A stretch of DNA of 64,000 bases from Azolla caroliniana (lineage: Eukaryota; Polypodiophyta). The stretch spans positions 2,728,001-2,792,000 of the forward strand of contig JBHGNT010000001.1 in NCBI GenBank assembly GCA_043228905.1, given 5' to 3'. Every line of letters starts with the position of its first letter. Position 1 is the first letter of the stretch. The position numbers and the translations under genes were made by a program. Shown here one piece after another: positions 38,411 through 50,145 of this stretch. The notes beneath the pieces are model-generated. The model saw only the letters and a program-made list of their open reading frames with translations, searched no databases and was not told the origin of the DNA.

Positions 38411-38540
38411 AAGGAAATGACTTGGCCTAGTGGTAAGTATATTGCTTCCTATCTTGGAGGTGTAATGTTCAAGCCTTGCTAACATCCCTTTTAAAATACA
38501 AAATACTACTAGGCTTTTGGTCTTGTATTTTACACCGAAA
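38411..38540 (+). mobile_element. possible tRNA-derived SINE
   Basis: TGGCCTAGTGG (38423-38433) fits the RNA polymerase III A box, and GTTCAAGCC (38467-38475) fits the B box, 44 bp apart as in tRNA-derived SINEs. No cloverleaf is apparent, so it is not a tRNA gene. The 3' limit and any target duplication are unclear. Confidence 0.4.
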
Positions 38541-38554
38541 ATCTTCAAAACACC

Positions 38555-38790
38555 ATGCACCGCGATCAACCAACCGATCCGTCTGTCCCGACCGGTTCAA
38601 TCCGTCCTGATCTGATCCTGTCTGTCGTCGTCCGGTCGCCGCCTCGACGGATTCGGCTGTCTCACCATCTTCGTCTGGTCACCGCCTCGCCGTATCTATC
38701 CGGTTCCGGTCAGCCATCTGTCCTGATTCGATCCTGTCCGTCGCCATCCGATCGTCACCTCGACGGATATGTCTGGTTCCGGTGGGCCAA
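38555..38790. repeat. GC-rich block with two imperfect 116-bp repeats
   Basis: TCCTGATCTGATCCTGTC at 38605 recurs as TCCTGATTCGATCCTGTC at 38721, each followed by CCTCGACGGAT. The block is far richer in G+C than its surroundings. It could be a decayed coding or transposon segment; no protein family is visible in any frame. Confidence 0.7.
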
Positions 38791-38949
38791 AATCTTGACA
38801 AGTAGTTAGGCCACACCCATTTATCCGATTAGTTTAGCTCAAGTCACCTTGAACATTCTATGATCCACTTATAGATATGTACTAGATTTTGGTTGTGGTT
38901 ATATACTTTGGGATCCTTATTTATCGTATCTATGTGGGATATCTCGTAG

Positions 38950-41426
38950 TTTTGTGACATATAGGTATTATTGGATAAAAACTCAAGACAGTAAGATTCA
39001 AGAACATGAATAATGACTTTCATAATTTCAACCTTTCAACATGTGAATTGTGATATAAGGTATTAAGGTTGTGGAAGAACATGGGCATGAATAACTAGCG
39101 ATATTGACAAGTTAAGAATATTCAATCACGAGATCTTGGACCACATAATGGGAATGGATTTTCAAACTTGACATCAATTGTTCTTGTCCTAAAAAATAAC
39201 ATGACTCGCCCTTGCGGCACTCTAAAAGAATATGTAGATATTGTCCCAACATGTGTGTAGATGTGAGAATAGGTAGTTATGACAAATCATGAATGGTATA
39301 GGTTTGTATTCTACGCACATCTCTTGACAATACAAATGTGAACTAGGCATCATTGCTTATGTCATTATTGTTGACGTTATTCATTTTATCATTACATGTT
39401 TAATCAATGTTCATGTCATTAAGTATGAAACATTCTAGTATGAATGACATTCTTCTTTAACATCAATGAACATAGGGTGAGAAGCAACTACGATTAGAAA
39501 GATTGAGAATCAAGGATTCGATAATATAGATCTATTATCCAATTTATGTCTTGATACAAGTTCTCTCATATCACGTGTCAAAGTTTTGTATCCATCTTCG
39601 TTTTGCATTCTTCGGATAGTCTATTGGTAAGTTCACAAGGTAAACATTTCTTAATAATCACAACTGCAATAATAGTTCTTATTTGGTTGCTAAAATTGCT
39701 TTACCTATGCTTTGTTGAGCCTAAATTCAATCCTACTTTACCCAAACATTTGCACATATAGGCTTATAATCATTTTTGTCCAACAATTTTATCTTGAAAC
39801 CCTTAGACGACATCAAACCTTCATGCAAACAGTTAATTCACACCAAAAGTCTAAATACCTCCTAACGACTCTTGTCATGGTGAGCCCGACGTACTTACAT
39901 ATTGTTAGAGCTTATGCGGCTATAACATTGTGAAATAATGTCAAAAACCACATTAACTACATTAAATGACAAACTCTTGATTTCGTGGAATATATATTAT
40001 CAACTTGTGTCTCTTCCTTTTTGTTTGTCTTTGTCCACGTATCGATCTTACCTTTCTCTTTCCATATAAGTAAGGACACAACCATGACCAAACTCTACCT
40101 ACTTAGTCTTTTCTATTTGATGATATAATAGATAGTGATGAATGTTTGATTCCTTGCAAGCGATCTATTTTTAGGTTCTAGGAAAAGTTTATTTATTCGA
40201 TTACCTTTATAAATAAAAGCTTGTTTCTAGCTAGTATTTGAAATAAATAAAGAGCTTTCTCTAATAAATAATAATTATCCCTATATTTGAAATTTCCATG
40301 CAAGCAAAACAAAACTTTTTACAACACTATACACATAAAATAAAGCGCATATTTTAGTCATGGGCAGCACATGCAATGTGCAAACTTAGATTTTCTATCA
40401 CAATTTTCATCTTGTCTAGTAACAATATCAAACCATTGGCGTGCATGTATTCGTGACAATGTTGAAATAAGTACAAGCATAATCGTACTAACAAATAGGT
40501 TGTCATAATAATAGGTTCATCAAGCGCACTCATGTCATGTTTTCTATCAATGAAACAGAAGTTGGAAATGATGTAGATGTTTGCATAATGTGCATTGCCT
40601 TTCAACCCATACTTGATCTAAAGAGAATGTTAATGTATCACACAATTTTAACCTAAAAGAGGTAGAATATTGTTGCCAAAACTAGATGAGTACGGTTTCC
40701 TAGATACACAGACAATCTTATTTGGAATAACCCTTACAAACCAGGGAATGATTTGTGCATTTACCAATATCAATCTATGAATTTTCGAGGAATCTTTAAA
40801 GCCAAGAATGTAATAATTTGGGAGTCGTGTCAAGGTTGGGTTTGTTGTCCCCAACATCACTAGCATGACTTCCTTAGTGTCACTTGGAAGTTAGGAGTCA
40901 TGCGGATGCTTACAAACCTTCTAACTTTATTTAGCTAAAAGGATGGGAGAAAATTCGCACCTGCGTTTTTTTAATGGTGGATTAAGTCTAATAAAAAATA
41001 TCAAAATGACATATACACTAAAAAACGTGTCACATCAAGCTTGAATATAACTATTTGCCTAAAGTTTGCTAGAAGTCCAAGACTCTTTCGGGCTATCTAT
41101 CGCTTCTGAATATCAAATTTGAGTACACAATTTGAACCTCATTTAAGAAAGCTTTCAAGTGGGGCCTAATGAAAATTTATGGTTAGATTTCTCAATCTAA
41201 AGAAAAATAGTTTGAATTGTAGAGCAAATGCTAAAGCAAATAATCCTGGCCAACAATATTTGTCGCCCAAACTTCATGGTTAGTAAAAAATGTAAGACAT
41301 CCTTAATTATTGTTGTTGTTGTTTTTAATCAAAATTGGAGACATAGGTGTTTAGGTGATCACGTCCATGCAAAGAGGAATGCAAGAAAAAGGGTTTATGT
41401 TACTAACTAAATTAAAAGAGGTTAAA
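38950..41426. repeat. non-coding tail of unit 1 matching 58640-61100
   Basis: The match to unit 2 is continuous with small indels. Minus-strand open frames at 40354-40605 and 40648-40866 are open in both copies at the corresponding places (60045-60296 and 60309-60608), but I recognise no family and see no neighbouring exons. Confidence 0.75.
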
Positions 41427-42870
41427 GGAGCAGATTTTTATGTGTCTGAGGAGAGTGATTCATTCTATTTTTTGATGGTGTAGGGGCTGAAGCATACTTT
41501 CATGAGGGGAGAAGGAGAGCACATTGGATGTTGGTCATCGCGTCTTCCAATCTCAAGGACCTTCATAGTAAAAGATGACATTGTTGATATGGACAACGAA
41601 GCACATTATCTATTTCGGACAAGGATGAGTGACGATGGTATCGGGGGAAGAAGCATAATTTCATGATGGGATCCGGAGAGTAGTGTCATTATGTTTTTTG
41701 TATGTACAGGGCTTTCGTGGTCTACGACGAGGGATGGTTGAGGTGGACTTTGGTGGTAATCGGATAGATGTTGGATGGGGAAAATAAAATAGATTCTTTG
41801 TTTGATAAGGATGAGTCATGAGGTTGGCGGGGGCTGAAGCATACTTCACGATGGGAGAGTACACACTCATTTTCTTTTTTTGTTCTATGAGTGTTGATGG
41901 TGTGGACTTGGAAGCATTTTCTTGAGGGTCGACGAGAGTACATGTTTTGAAGCTTGGAGATTTTTAATGTTTTTAAGACACAACAACTCAGGCCAAATGT
42001 GTTGCTGTCATCGGAAGACATTGCTTGACTTCAGACATTGGAATTAGTTGATAAAGTGATCACATTACAGGATTTATGAAGCTAGTTGGTTTTGTAGGCA
42101 TTTTTGTTGTCAAAGGTTGAGGGCAAATGTGGAAAAATGAAGTTCAAAAAAGTTGGATACTCTGAGATGTTGTTTATATGTTGACTATGGTCTTCAGTAC
42201 TTTTGTCTGCAACATGAAGTTTTTAGAAACCATGACAAGGGGAAAGGAAGATGTGTTTCAAACGCTTCTAACTACAAATGTGGCCATTTGGAATGCAATC
42301 ATGATAGAATGGACTTGTTTTTACATGTTGGAGATTGTTTTTACCTTTACATGTGGTCTCCTAGCTTGCCGTAGCAAAGGCTTGTGGAAGTGTGGAAGCT
42401 ATTGACAAGGGAAAATAAATTCACGGTGACATTGCGGATATGGCTCTTGTGGATAATGATATGATGGTATTGGGCAATGCTTCGATGGACATGTATGACA
42501 AATGTGGTAGGTTTGGAACAGCCAAGGAAGTGCTAGAAAAGTTTGTTTTTCAAGATGTGAATAGTTTGGAATGCACTCATTATAACATATGTCCAGCATG
42601 GACAAGGCCACAAAGCACTTGATTCATTTGAACAAATGCAAAGCATGGGCATTTCTCTAATTTGGATAATGGTATGGCATCATTGTAATTTCTTTGCCTA
42701 TAAAGATTGGTGAGGGGTTTTTTTCTTACTTATCTTACCTAGAAAGACTGGCTAGAGTCATTCGGCATGGCTTTACAATATTCGAAGTAATACTAGCCTA
42801 TTTTGTACATGGCCTCTGGCCACTTTCATTTTAATACCAATGGGGGATATTTTTTCAGGAATAAAAAAGG
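41427..42870. other. insert specific to unit 1
   Basis: Unit 2 goes straight from AACTAAATTAAAAC to GGTTAGTTTTTCTTGCAC at about 61090-61125, whereas unit 1 has about 1.4 kb between the equivalent points. The left half carries degenerate repeats of GAAGCATACTTTCATGA (about 41488, 41650, 41832, 41909). The right half carries a PPR-like relic. Whether this is an insertion here or a deletion in unit 2 cannot be decided from two copies. Confidence 0.65.
42180..42660 (+). pseudogene. pentatricopeptide repeat (PPR) gene fragment, decayed
   Basis: Across shifting frames one reads NVAIWNAIMI, GSVEAIDKGK, then IHGDIADMALVDNDMM and ASMDMYDKCGRFGTAKEVL, then FVFQDVNS and SFEQMQSMGIS. This is the pattern of plant PLS-class PPR proteins (WNAMI, GKxIH, LVDMYAKCG, AxxVF). 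Stops and frame changes throughout show that it is a relic. PPR proteins bind organelle RNA. Confidence 0.75.
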
Positions 42871-43270
42871 TTACTTTTCCTTGCACAATCACAAGCAACC
42901 AAGGAAGTTGAAGTTGTAAATTAGTGTTTGAGCAATGGTATAGTCATTCATGAGAAGCGAGTTGATTTCTTTTATTACAAAGTACCCTTTCACATCAAGA
43001 TAGAGGAAGAAGAGAAATAGTGTCGGTGCATCCATTTGTCTCAAATTCAAGAGAGATATATGGAACGGAAGACCAAACATGATCTATGGGATGGGACCAA
43101 GCCCTTGGCTAGGATAACATTTGGGTTCTCCTTGAATTATGAATTATGACATGGGGAGGGGATGGAGGGGGGTTAGAGAGAGGAGAGAGAGAATGATGTT
43201 AAATAAAACACGTGTGGTTCATGATGTACCCCTACAAGCTAGAGGTGTAGCTTGGTATATTGATTATTTA

Positions 43271-43832
43271 CCCGTTAAGCCTAAACCGTTTTGGGCTCTC
43301 AAACCTGAACCGAACCAATCCCTAATCCGGTTTAGGAACCGGTTTGGGACAAAAAAGATGAAGAAACCCAAAAAACACCACTACAACTTCCTCCTACTCT
43401 TCTCCTCCTCCTCATAACTCCCACCCCCTCGGCCTTACCATCGATGAGTCCAAATTCAACTCCAAGTCCGACCTCCACGACTCCCTCTCCATACACTACT
43501 ATGATTTGTCAGCTGACATCCATGAATCCCTTGTCAAGCTCCCTCTCCCTCTTTGTCCCTCCCTCTCTTGTCACTCAACAGTTTGTTGTCTATGGCTTCT
43601 TGTCTCTCTATCAACTTCCAAGTTATAACTTCTATCTTCTAAATGTCTAATTTCTAACTTTCTAAACCCTAATTCTTAAATCACATAAATGGCTTAAACG
43701 GTTGAGCCTTGCCAAACCGAGATCAAACTATTTAGGTAGGCTCAAGCCTAAACCAAGCTGAGTCGATAAGCCGTTTAAAAACCAGTTTAGCTAAACGGTT
43801 TAGGCTTGAGCCGAGCTGTTGCCGATCCCTAT
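43271..43832. mobile_element. possible non-autonomous element at the junction of the two duplication units
   Basis: This interval lies exactly between the units and has no match in either. AAGCCTAAACCGTTT at about 43277-43291 is repeated in inverted orientation as AAACGGTTTAGGCTT at about 43793-43807, and further CGGTTT/AAACCG motifs cluster at both ends. The middle is CT-rich. No transposase is visible. Confidence 0.45.
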
Positions 43833-45537
43833 CACACTCTATGTGTTTGATTGAGAGAGAGAAAAAGAGAGAGGTTTTTGTGGGTGTTTGTTAGCATTTC
43901 CTACAAAAGGTCAATACACTCTTTTGTGGCAAAAATATTGACAAATTTGGTGCTGCAAATAAAGCCATTGGTTTTTAGTTAGGGAGAAGACACTATATAT
44001 GTGTTGGTGGTGCAAAGGTTGATTGGTTTTTTTTGTGGTGTTTGTTATGCCCTTGGCAAATTCAATGGTTGTGAAGCCACTTGCTTTTAGTTAGAACCAC
44101 CCAAGTCTTATTAGCAATGCATGAGTTCACATTGTAGTTATGAAATGTATGTGTTATACAGAAGACATCGTCAAAGATTAACAACCTCCAGGTTGTAGAG
44201 CAAGAGCTCATTCGCACATGTTTTTAGACCATCAGATTGTGAATTTCAAAACTATATAATTAACAAATGTGAACGGCCAAACATATGATATATACTCAGG
44301 GCAATGCTTTTCGAAATTGTGCATTAGCATAGGTGATGTCTTGTTGGAAACAAAGTAGGGCAAGCAAGGTTGATAGAACATGAAGGATGAGGGTGCACAC
44401 AATCCACACATTACCGTAACATAGCAATATTGACTCGAACTTGAAATGATAGGAATCTTTCCAATCGAACATGTGGGTGTCCATTGTCTGCAACTTTTAC
44501 TTACCTTGTTTCTGTAATCCCCTCCCCCGTTACACCGTACATGCATTAAAATCACTCGTGTATAATCTCCTGATCCAAAATTATTGTCTAATTTATAACA
44601 ACCTCATTGTAAACCCCTAGCAAAGCCCCCTCCTTTTATGCTACATATCTCCACTCTCCACCCTCAGTTTCAATTATTTTCTTAAAAGATAGAGTTTCCT
44701 AGGGACTTTGATATTTCTTAAAGAGGATTTTGTTATTGAGGATGGTTAATTCAAGTCCAACACATTTCTAAACTTATGACTCGTAGGCAAAGGCATCATT
44801 TATGCATCGTATTTTAGCATATGAAGACCCATCAATTTCTCTTAATCCCCAAAGTTTTCTACCTCTTATATATAAATTACATTTTTTTAATTTTTTTTTC
44901 CAAAAAAAATAAATTACAAAATTAACGGCGTAGCCCTAAACCTTGTAATAATTTATTTCTACTTCCTAATTCTTTTTAGGAGGGATTCAAGGTCCTGCTG
45001 ATGCTATATATGTGTGTGAGAATTTACCTTGTTTGTGGTTAATTTGAATATTGCATGCGTATTGTATGGCGTCAATTCTTCGATAACATGTTTATGTTGA
45101 TCGCTAGGCAACAACTAGCCAAATATATTTTATGGTGCAACAAGACTTGTCCAAAGACAACATGTGTAGACATTTGGTGAGCGTTTTTTAAGCCTAACAT
45201 TTAACTGCATCTTATTGTTGTTCAATACCATTCGATCATGGGGCTTTTACATCACCTCTAAGCTTTCCAAGTGCTAATATAAGTTGATACAAAACACACA
45301 CACACACACACACACACTAAAAAAGAGGAAATCCTAGATTATAAAAGGGTTATGTAATTATTGAATAACATCATATTATATGGATGGAGAACCAAATAAA
45401 GAATGAAACACATAAGATACTCCATTCTCGAAACTCATTTACAATGTGTACCTATGAGAGGATGCGTATTTATTGAGCATACAAGGGATGGATGACATCT
45501 CGGTACATAACAAGTGTCCATAATGGTTCATCACCAT
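43833..45537. other. 3' flank of GTPase copy 2
   Basis: No gene is recognised. It differs from the unit 1 flank by small insertions, including a T/A-rich block at about 44881-44925 and a (CA)n tract at about 45294-45318. Confidence 0.45.
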
Positions 45538-48500
45538 TTACAAGTCATCAAACATGTACATGTCCTCATCAAACTCATACAAGTCCTCATTGCTGTCCTC
45601 GAAAAATTTATATGGTGGTTGATTTTGTTTTCGATCCTACCACATAATGCAAAAAAAAAACTAGTATTAGGATTAATGCAAAAAAAAAAACCAATACTGG
45701 GATTCAATCATCCCTTATCCAATGGAAATATGCATTGAAAAATATAATCCTTTTCTTAATTTCCCCATTCCACATCAAGAATGACATAAACAATACATTT
45801 AACTCTATCATTATATCTTCTATGCTACCCATTGCAACGTACCCCCCAACAAGAAGAGCTAAGCCGACTCCATGCCTAAAAACCAATCAATGAGAAACAA
45901 ACCTATTTCAGGTGTTTACATTATATAACTGACTATCCCATCATTGACACAACCCAAACAATTGGCTAGTAGCCCACTATGCCATAATTCCCACAATACT
46001 AATTTACGAAGAATTCATACTCAACTCTTGGAAGAAATGTCCACTCGGATCAACTTACTAAGAATTCCTAGTCGTACTTACGAAGAATTCCTACTTGGAT
46101 AAACTCAAACACCAAATCGCACACACGAATTTGATGAATCCTGGGGCGTGTGTTTGGACAGATATATACTCAAATAATATTGTCAAATCTGCACATACCT
46201 TGGGTAAGAAGCGCATCAAACCTGCAAGGCCAGCCCCATCTTCTGTATCACCCATGTTATCACTATCATGCCCAAAACTGGTACCAGTGTCACTCGTGTC
46301 ATCATGGCCCTCTTCTTCTTCTTCTTCTTCATCCTCATCTTCTTGTCGCATCTTGGTGAACAGGCTGGTGGGGCGACACAGTACGTTCGTCTTGAAGAAA
46401 GCGATGAGCTGCGACTTGAGAAGCTTGACTTGCACCTTGTTGTTTTGAGTGGATTCCCATGAGGACTTATACTCTTCCACAAACGACTGCAGGTGCTTTG
46501 CCTGCTCAGATGCAGAGAAATCCCTGCAGAGTCGAGAGTAGCTCTCCACGGAGAGGGAATCGTCCCAGGACTCCCGAGTGGGCTGGAGAGCCTTCGCATA
46601 TAAGATGACACCTAAGACTAGCAAAGAGTATGACATGACTAGGGCCGATGTCCCTCTCATTTGGGCAAAAGCGGACACTACAAGCACCCCGAGTACCGCG
46701 ACTGCGGCCGCCCCGGCCGTGAAGACCGAGGCCGTAATTGTGCCTGCCAGCCCGATGGCCGCCCCCACATTGTAGAGGAGGTTCTTCAATACCCCGTGCC
46801 CTCCCTCGGTCAAGAAGAACTCCCTCAGTATCGCCTTCTCCATGTCCACCGGAACCCTCCAAATCTTGCCCAAACCTTTGGTCACCGCTAACAACATGTA
46901 GCCTAGTTGGGTCTGTTGCAACACTGGCATTGCCCCTAGTAGGCATGTGCCGAACAACTCCGACCTACAAGGTTACAGCCAAATAAGCATCATCATGTGA
47001 TTCGTATATCGATAATTGCGCATCATACCCGACAACTTGCATGCCAGCTTTAGGATTAGACTTTAGTAAAAGAGATGAGAAATTGGTCCATGTTGGACAC
47101 CATTATGTGTTCGAAGAGGAGTTAACCAGGGAACGGTAGACATAATTAAATAATTCTGAATCAAAGCATGCATTTGCTCTTTGGACATGACTAAAACCAC
47201 TTCGGCAAGTAAATGCATACACACACATATAAAATCTAACACATGGAAGACCATAATAGGTTTACCATGTCAGATAAATGTTCGTTTGGCAGGTTATCCT
47301 GGCCAAAGGCTCTCCTCTACAATTGGTTTTCCAAAGAAATCCAACACAAATGGTTGTCAACATCCTCCCTCTAATAGTTGATCACAAAGGATAAATGGGT
47401 GAGCCAAGTAAATGGTACCACCTGAATTTTGCAATTGGGGTCATATATTTCCTTAACCAGCCCATCACTAATGAGGAGGTGTGTACATATTTGGGTGGAC
47501 CTCGTATGTATGTATAGGGAAATTCCCCTTCATTACTTGATCTCTACCCAACCAACTAGACATCAATGTAATCCTTAATCACCAACGTAGGAACATACAA
47601 AAAGCCAAAGAATGGAAAGCAAGTGTAAGAGAAGACTTGTTCATCATCATCATACACCACAAAGATGACTTGAAATTGAACCCACAATCCAAAGTCCAAT
47701 GAAGCACACGATTTATTGTGGCCAGACCAAAATGAAATAGTGATATACCTCTTGAGGCTGATGATGAGTTGTGCAGAGGCATTGAGCTTCTCATTAAGGT
47801 CGGTGGCTTGGCAAGCTATCCACGTTGCATGGAGTTCCTTCCCGATTAGGGCCTTGGTTTGTTGTGTGAGGTCCTTGAGCCCAACAAGGTCACGTTGCCC
47901 CTCGATGGAACCATCATCCAATTGTTGCACATCGTTCCCTAGCCTCACCATTGTGTCACGGGAACGTTGTCGCTTGACGGGATCCGAGATTCGTCCCAAC
48001 AATGTCTCCAGCCTCGAACCTTCCACATTCTTCTTCACCAACTTCTCGTGGTCGTTAAAAGTCATAATGAGGAGGACCGGTAGGTTGGGGTAGTTGTCGA
48101 GCATCTCGAGTAGGCCACCATCTTCAAGGAACCTCGTGTCCGCGGCACTGAAGATGTACCAAACCACATGGATCTTCTGGCTAAAGTCTTGGTTCATTTG
48201 ATGTTCATCGAGGAAATGTTTAATGTCATCAAGCCGGCTCGCTCCAAGCACATCCATGCCGTTGCTATCATGGAAGATCAATGGTAGATCTGGGTCGGGA
48301 TGGTGCCATTCTAATGTTATGTCTTGGACACCCGCCGTCCCAACGGCTATAGTTTTGGGCCCTTTCTCTCCCACCACTAGCCTTATGACCGTAGTTTTAC
48401 CAGAACCCGACCGACCCACCACCATAATTCTCACATGTTTGAATATCTTATCCAGCGTCCCCTTCACTTCAGTGGACTCTGTAATTTTGGAATACAAATT

Positions 48501-48698
48501 CTCCAATGTGCTCAAGTTGTCGGTGTTCATGTTATTCGGATCTTCTTCCATCTTTATATTGCTACTAACCTTCTTGGATTTGCTGCTAGATGGATTGCGA
48601 GTAGAAGGGGAAGAAGGCTCATCCTCTATAGTATTGCTCTCTTTCTTCTTCTTCTTTGAAAATGGCTTCATCAACTTAGGGAATGATAAGATGGGCAT
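45538..48698 (-). CDS. membrane-associated P-loop GTPase, copy 2
   Basis: Exons 48698-47749, 46964-46199 and 45636-45538 join in phase to about 604 aa. From about residue 85 to the end of exon 1 the protein is identical to copy 1, with GRSGSGKTT, FHDSNGMD and TFNDHEK. Exon 2 carries the same hydrophobic pair (VGAAIGLAGTITASVF and ALVMSYSLLVLGVILY) and a longer acidic run, then GHDSDNMGDTEDGAGLAG. Exon 3 keeps PPYKFFEDSNEDLYEFDE through to DDL. Substitutions gather in the N-terminal leader and the acidic linker. Retention of every splice site and the frame in both copies says that both genes are under constraint or were duplicated or converted recently. The catalytic class is a GTPase from the motifs; the biological role is unknown. 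Confidence 0.82.
47378..47440. other. about 60-bp insertion in GTPase copy 2 intron 1
   Basis: Compared with copy 1 (near 30100), copy 2 has about 60 extra bases beginning TTGATCACAAAGG. There is no effect on the coding sequence. Confidence 0.6.
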
Positions 48699-49295
48699 GA
48701 CTGAAGGAATATATAGGATTAGATTTTAAAGGAGAGAGAGTATTAATTACATGCAAAAGTGTAATTAGGCTTTGGGGTTATGGCAAGGAATCCATGCTAA
48801 TCCTAGATGGATTAGCAAGCTTGTGTGTTAGGGAGACAAATGAGTGAAACCTAAACAAAATACAAGGAAAGGATTTTCCTTTTTTGGGGGGCTGGGGGGT
48901 GGTGCAAGACTTCACTAGGTCTCATGATAACAAACATTTTAGTCAAGCCAATGTGGTTGGATACCATGGAATGAAGCTCTGGCAAGGCAATTAGTGTTTC
49001 TAATTGCTTTGTGTTTTCCTTGCATTTGGCGTAAGGAACATTAAAAACAATCTAGGTGCAACCTATTCTTTTAATTGCTTGAATTTCAAGCCCCTTAATA
49101 TCCATGTTGATAAGAAAATGCCTAATATGATAAAGAAAATTCAAGTTTGACATATTCTCGTAGAACTTCTGTGATTGTTTTAAAATACTCTTGATTGATT
49201 TAAAAAGATGCTTTGAGAGCCTAATTGACTTTTTTTCGGCTTTAGAAGGGCTTTTTGGCTTTTCTTAGTTATAGATCCTAAAGACATAAGGGGAC

Positions 49296-50096
49296 CAGTG
49301 TTGCCTTTTGACGGCTAATATTGCCTGTCATGAGAACAGTATTCCAAAAAATTTGCATGTCAAATGACGATTACTCAAAAAAATGTCCTTCAAAAAGAAA
49401 ATACATCGAATATTTGTACTAAACAATATATTATATCCTTCTGTCCCTTGCATCTTTCCAAATTTCATATACATGATCTCATTGTATTTCTTCAATGTGT
49501 GGCCCATTCAATGAGACTCGCATAAAATCATTTAAATGTTCTATATTCAATCAATTTCTTTTCATCTCTTTGATGAGATTTTGATCAGAGAACCCTCTCT
49601 CACACAAAACCGTGCTAGATGGAATAACCAAAGTAGCATGCCATAATTTCATCAAATGAGGGAAACTATCTTTCTAATCCTTCATTTCACAAAACATATG
49701 CCTAGCTTCATGCATAGTATAGCCTTCACAATTTAAACTTAAAGTGTCAACAAACCTATAGAGTTCCATTTCACAAGCCTTTGCATCAGGTAACTTTTGA
49801 AGACATGCATTGACATCGACATTTGGTTGTAAGTGAGAAATCAAAATTCCCAACCATGACTTCGCTTTACTATCCCTAATCACATCATCATTTGCATAAT
49901 GGCATGGGCTAAATAATTTTGCTACATTGAAGAGGCTTAAGTCAGGGAACCTTGCATATAGTCCATCAATAATTTTTTGCACATAATTTTGAGATAGTTT
50001 AATACAACTTTCAAGTGATCCATCTATAAATGGTCTCATTCCCTTAGATTTTGCAAATATTGGGATTTGTATCATTGTGACTTGCTTTATCAATAT

Positions 50097-50145
<49 letters not shown>

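Larger units (their letters stand above)
37976..38815. mobile_element. foreign segment abutting the TBL fragment, possible transposon remnant
   Basis: This segment breaks the TBL copy at 37975 and has no match elsewhere in the window. It contains a SINE-like part (38411-38540) and a GC-rich block (38555-38790). I could not identify terminal repeats or a target duplication. Confidence 0.35.
26757..43270. repeat. tandem segmental duplication, unit 1
   Basis: This direct copy matches 43833-61530 in order and orientation: GTPase gene, TAD1 locus, then a non-coding tail. Alignment by eye runs from CACTCTGTGTGTTTGATTG (26758) to the phrase CCCCTACAAGCTAGAGGTGT near 43230-43250. Unit-1-specific inserts are a TBL pseudogene with a foreign segment (about 36819-38950) and a 1.4-kb PPR-like segment (about 41427-42870). 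It lacks the 2.4 kb of TAD1 sequence and the hAT element found in unit 2. Confidence 0.9.

Noticed and set aside
38400-38480. tRNA gene
   Set aside because: The A and B boxes fit, but no acceptor stem or anticodon arm can be folded, so a SINE-like relic is more likely.
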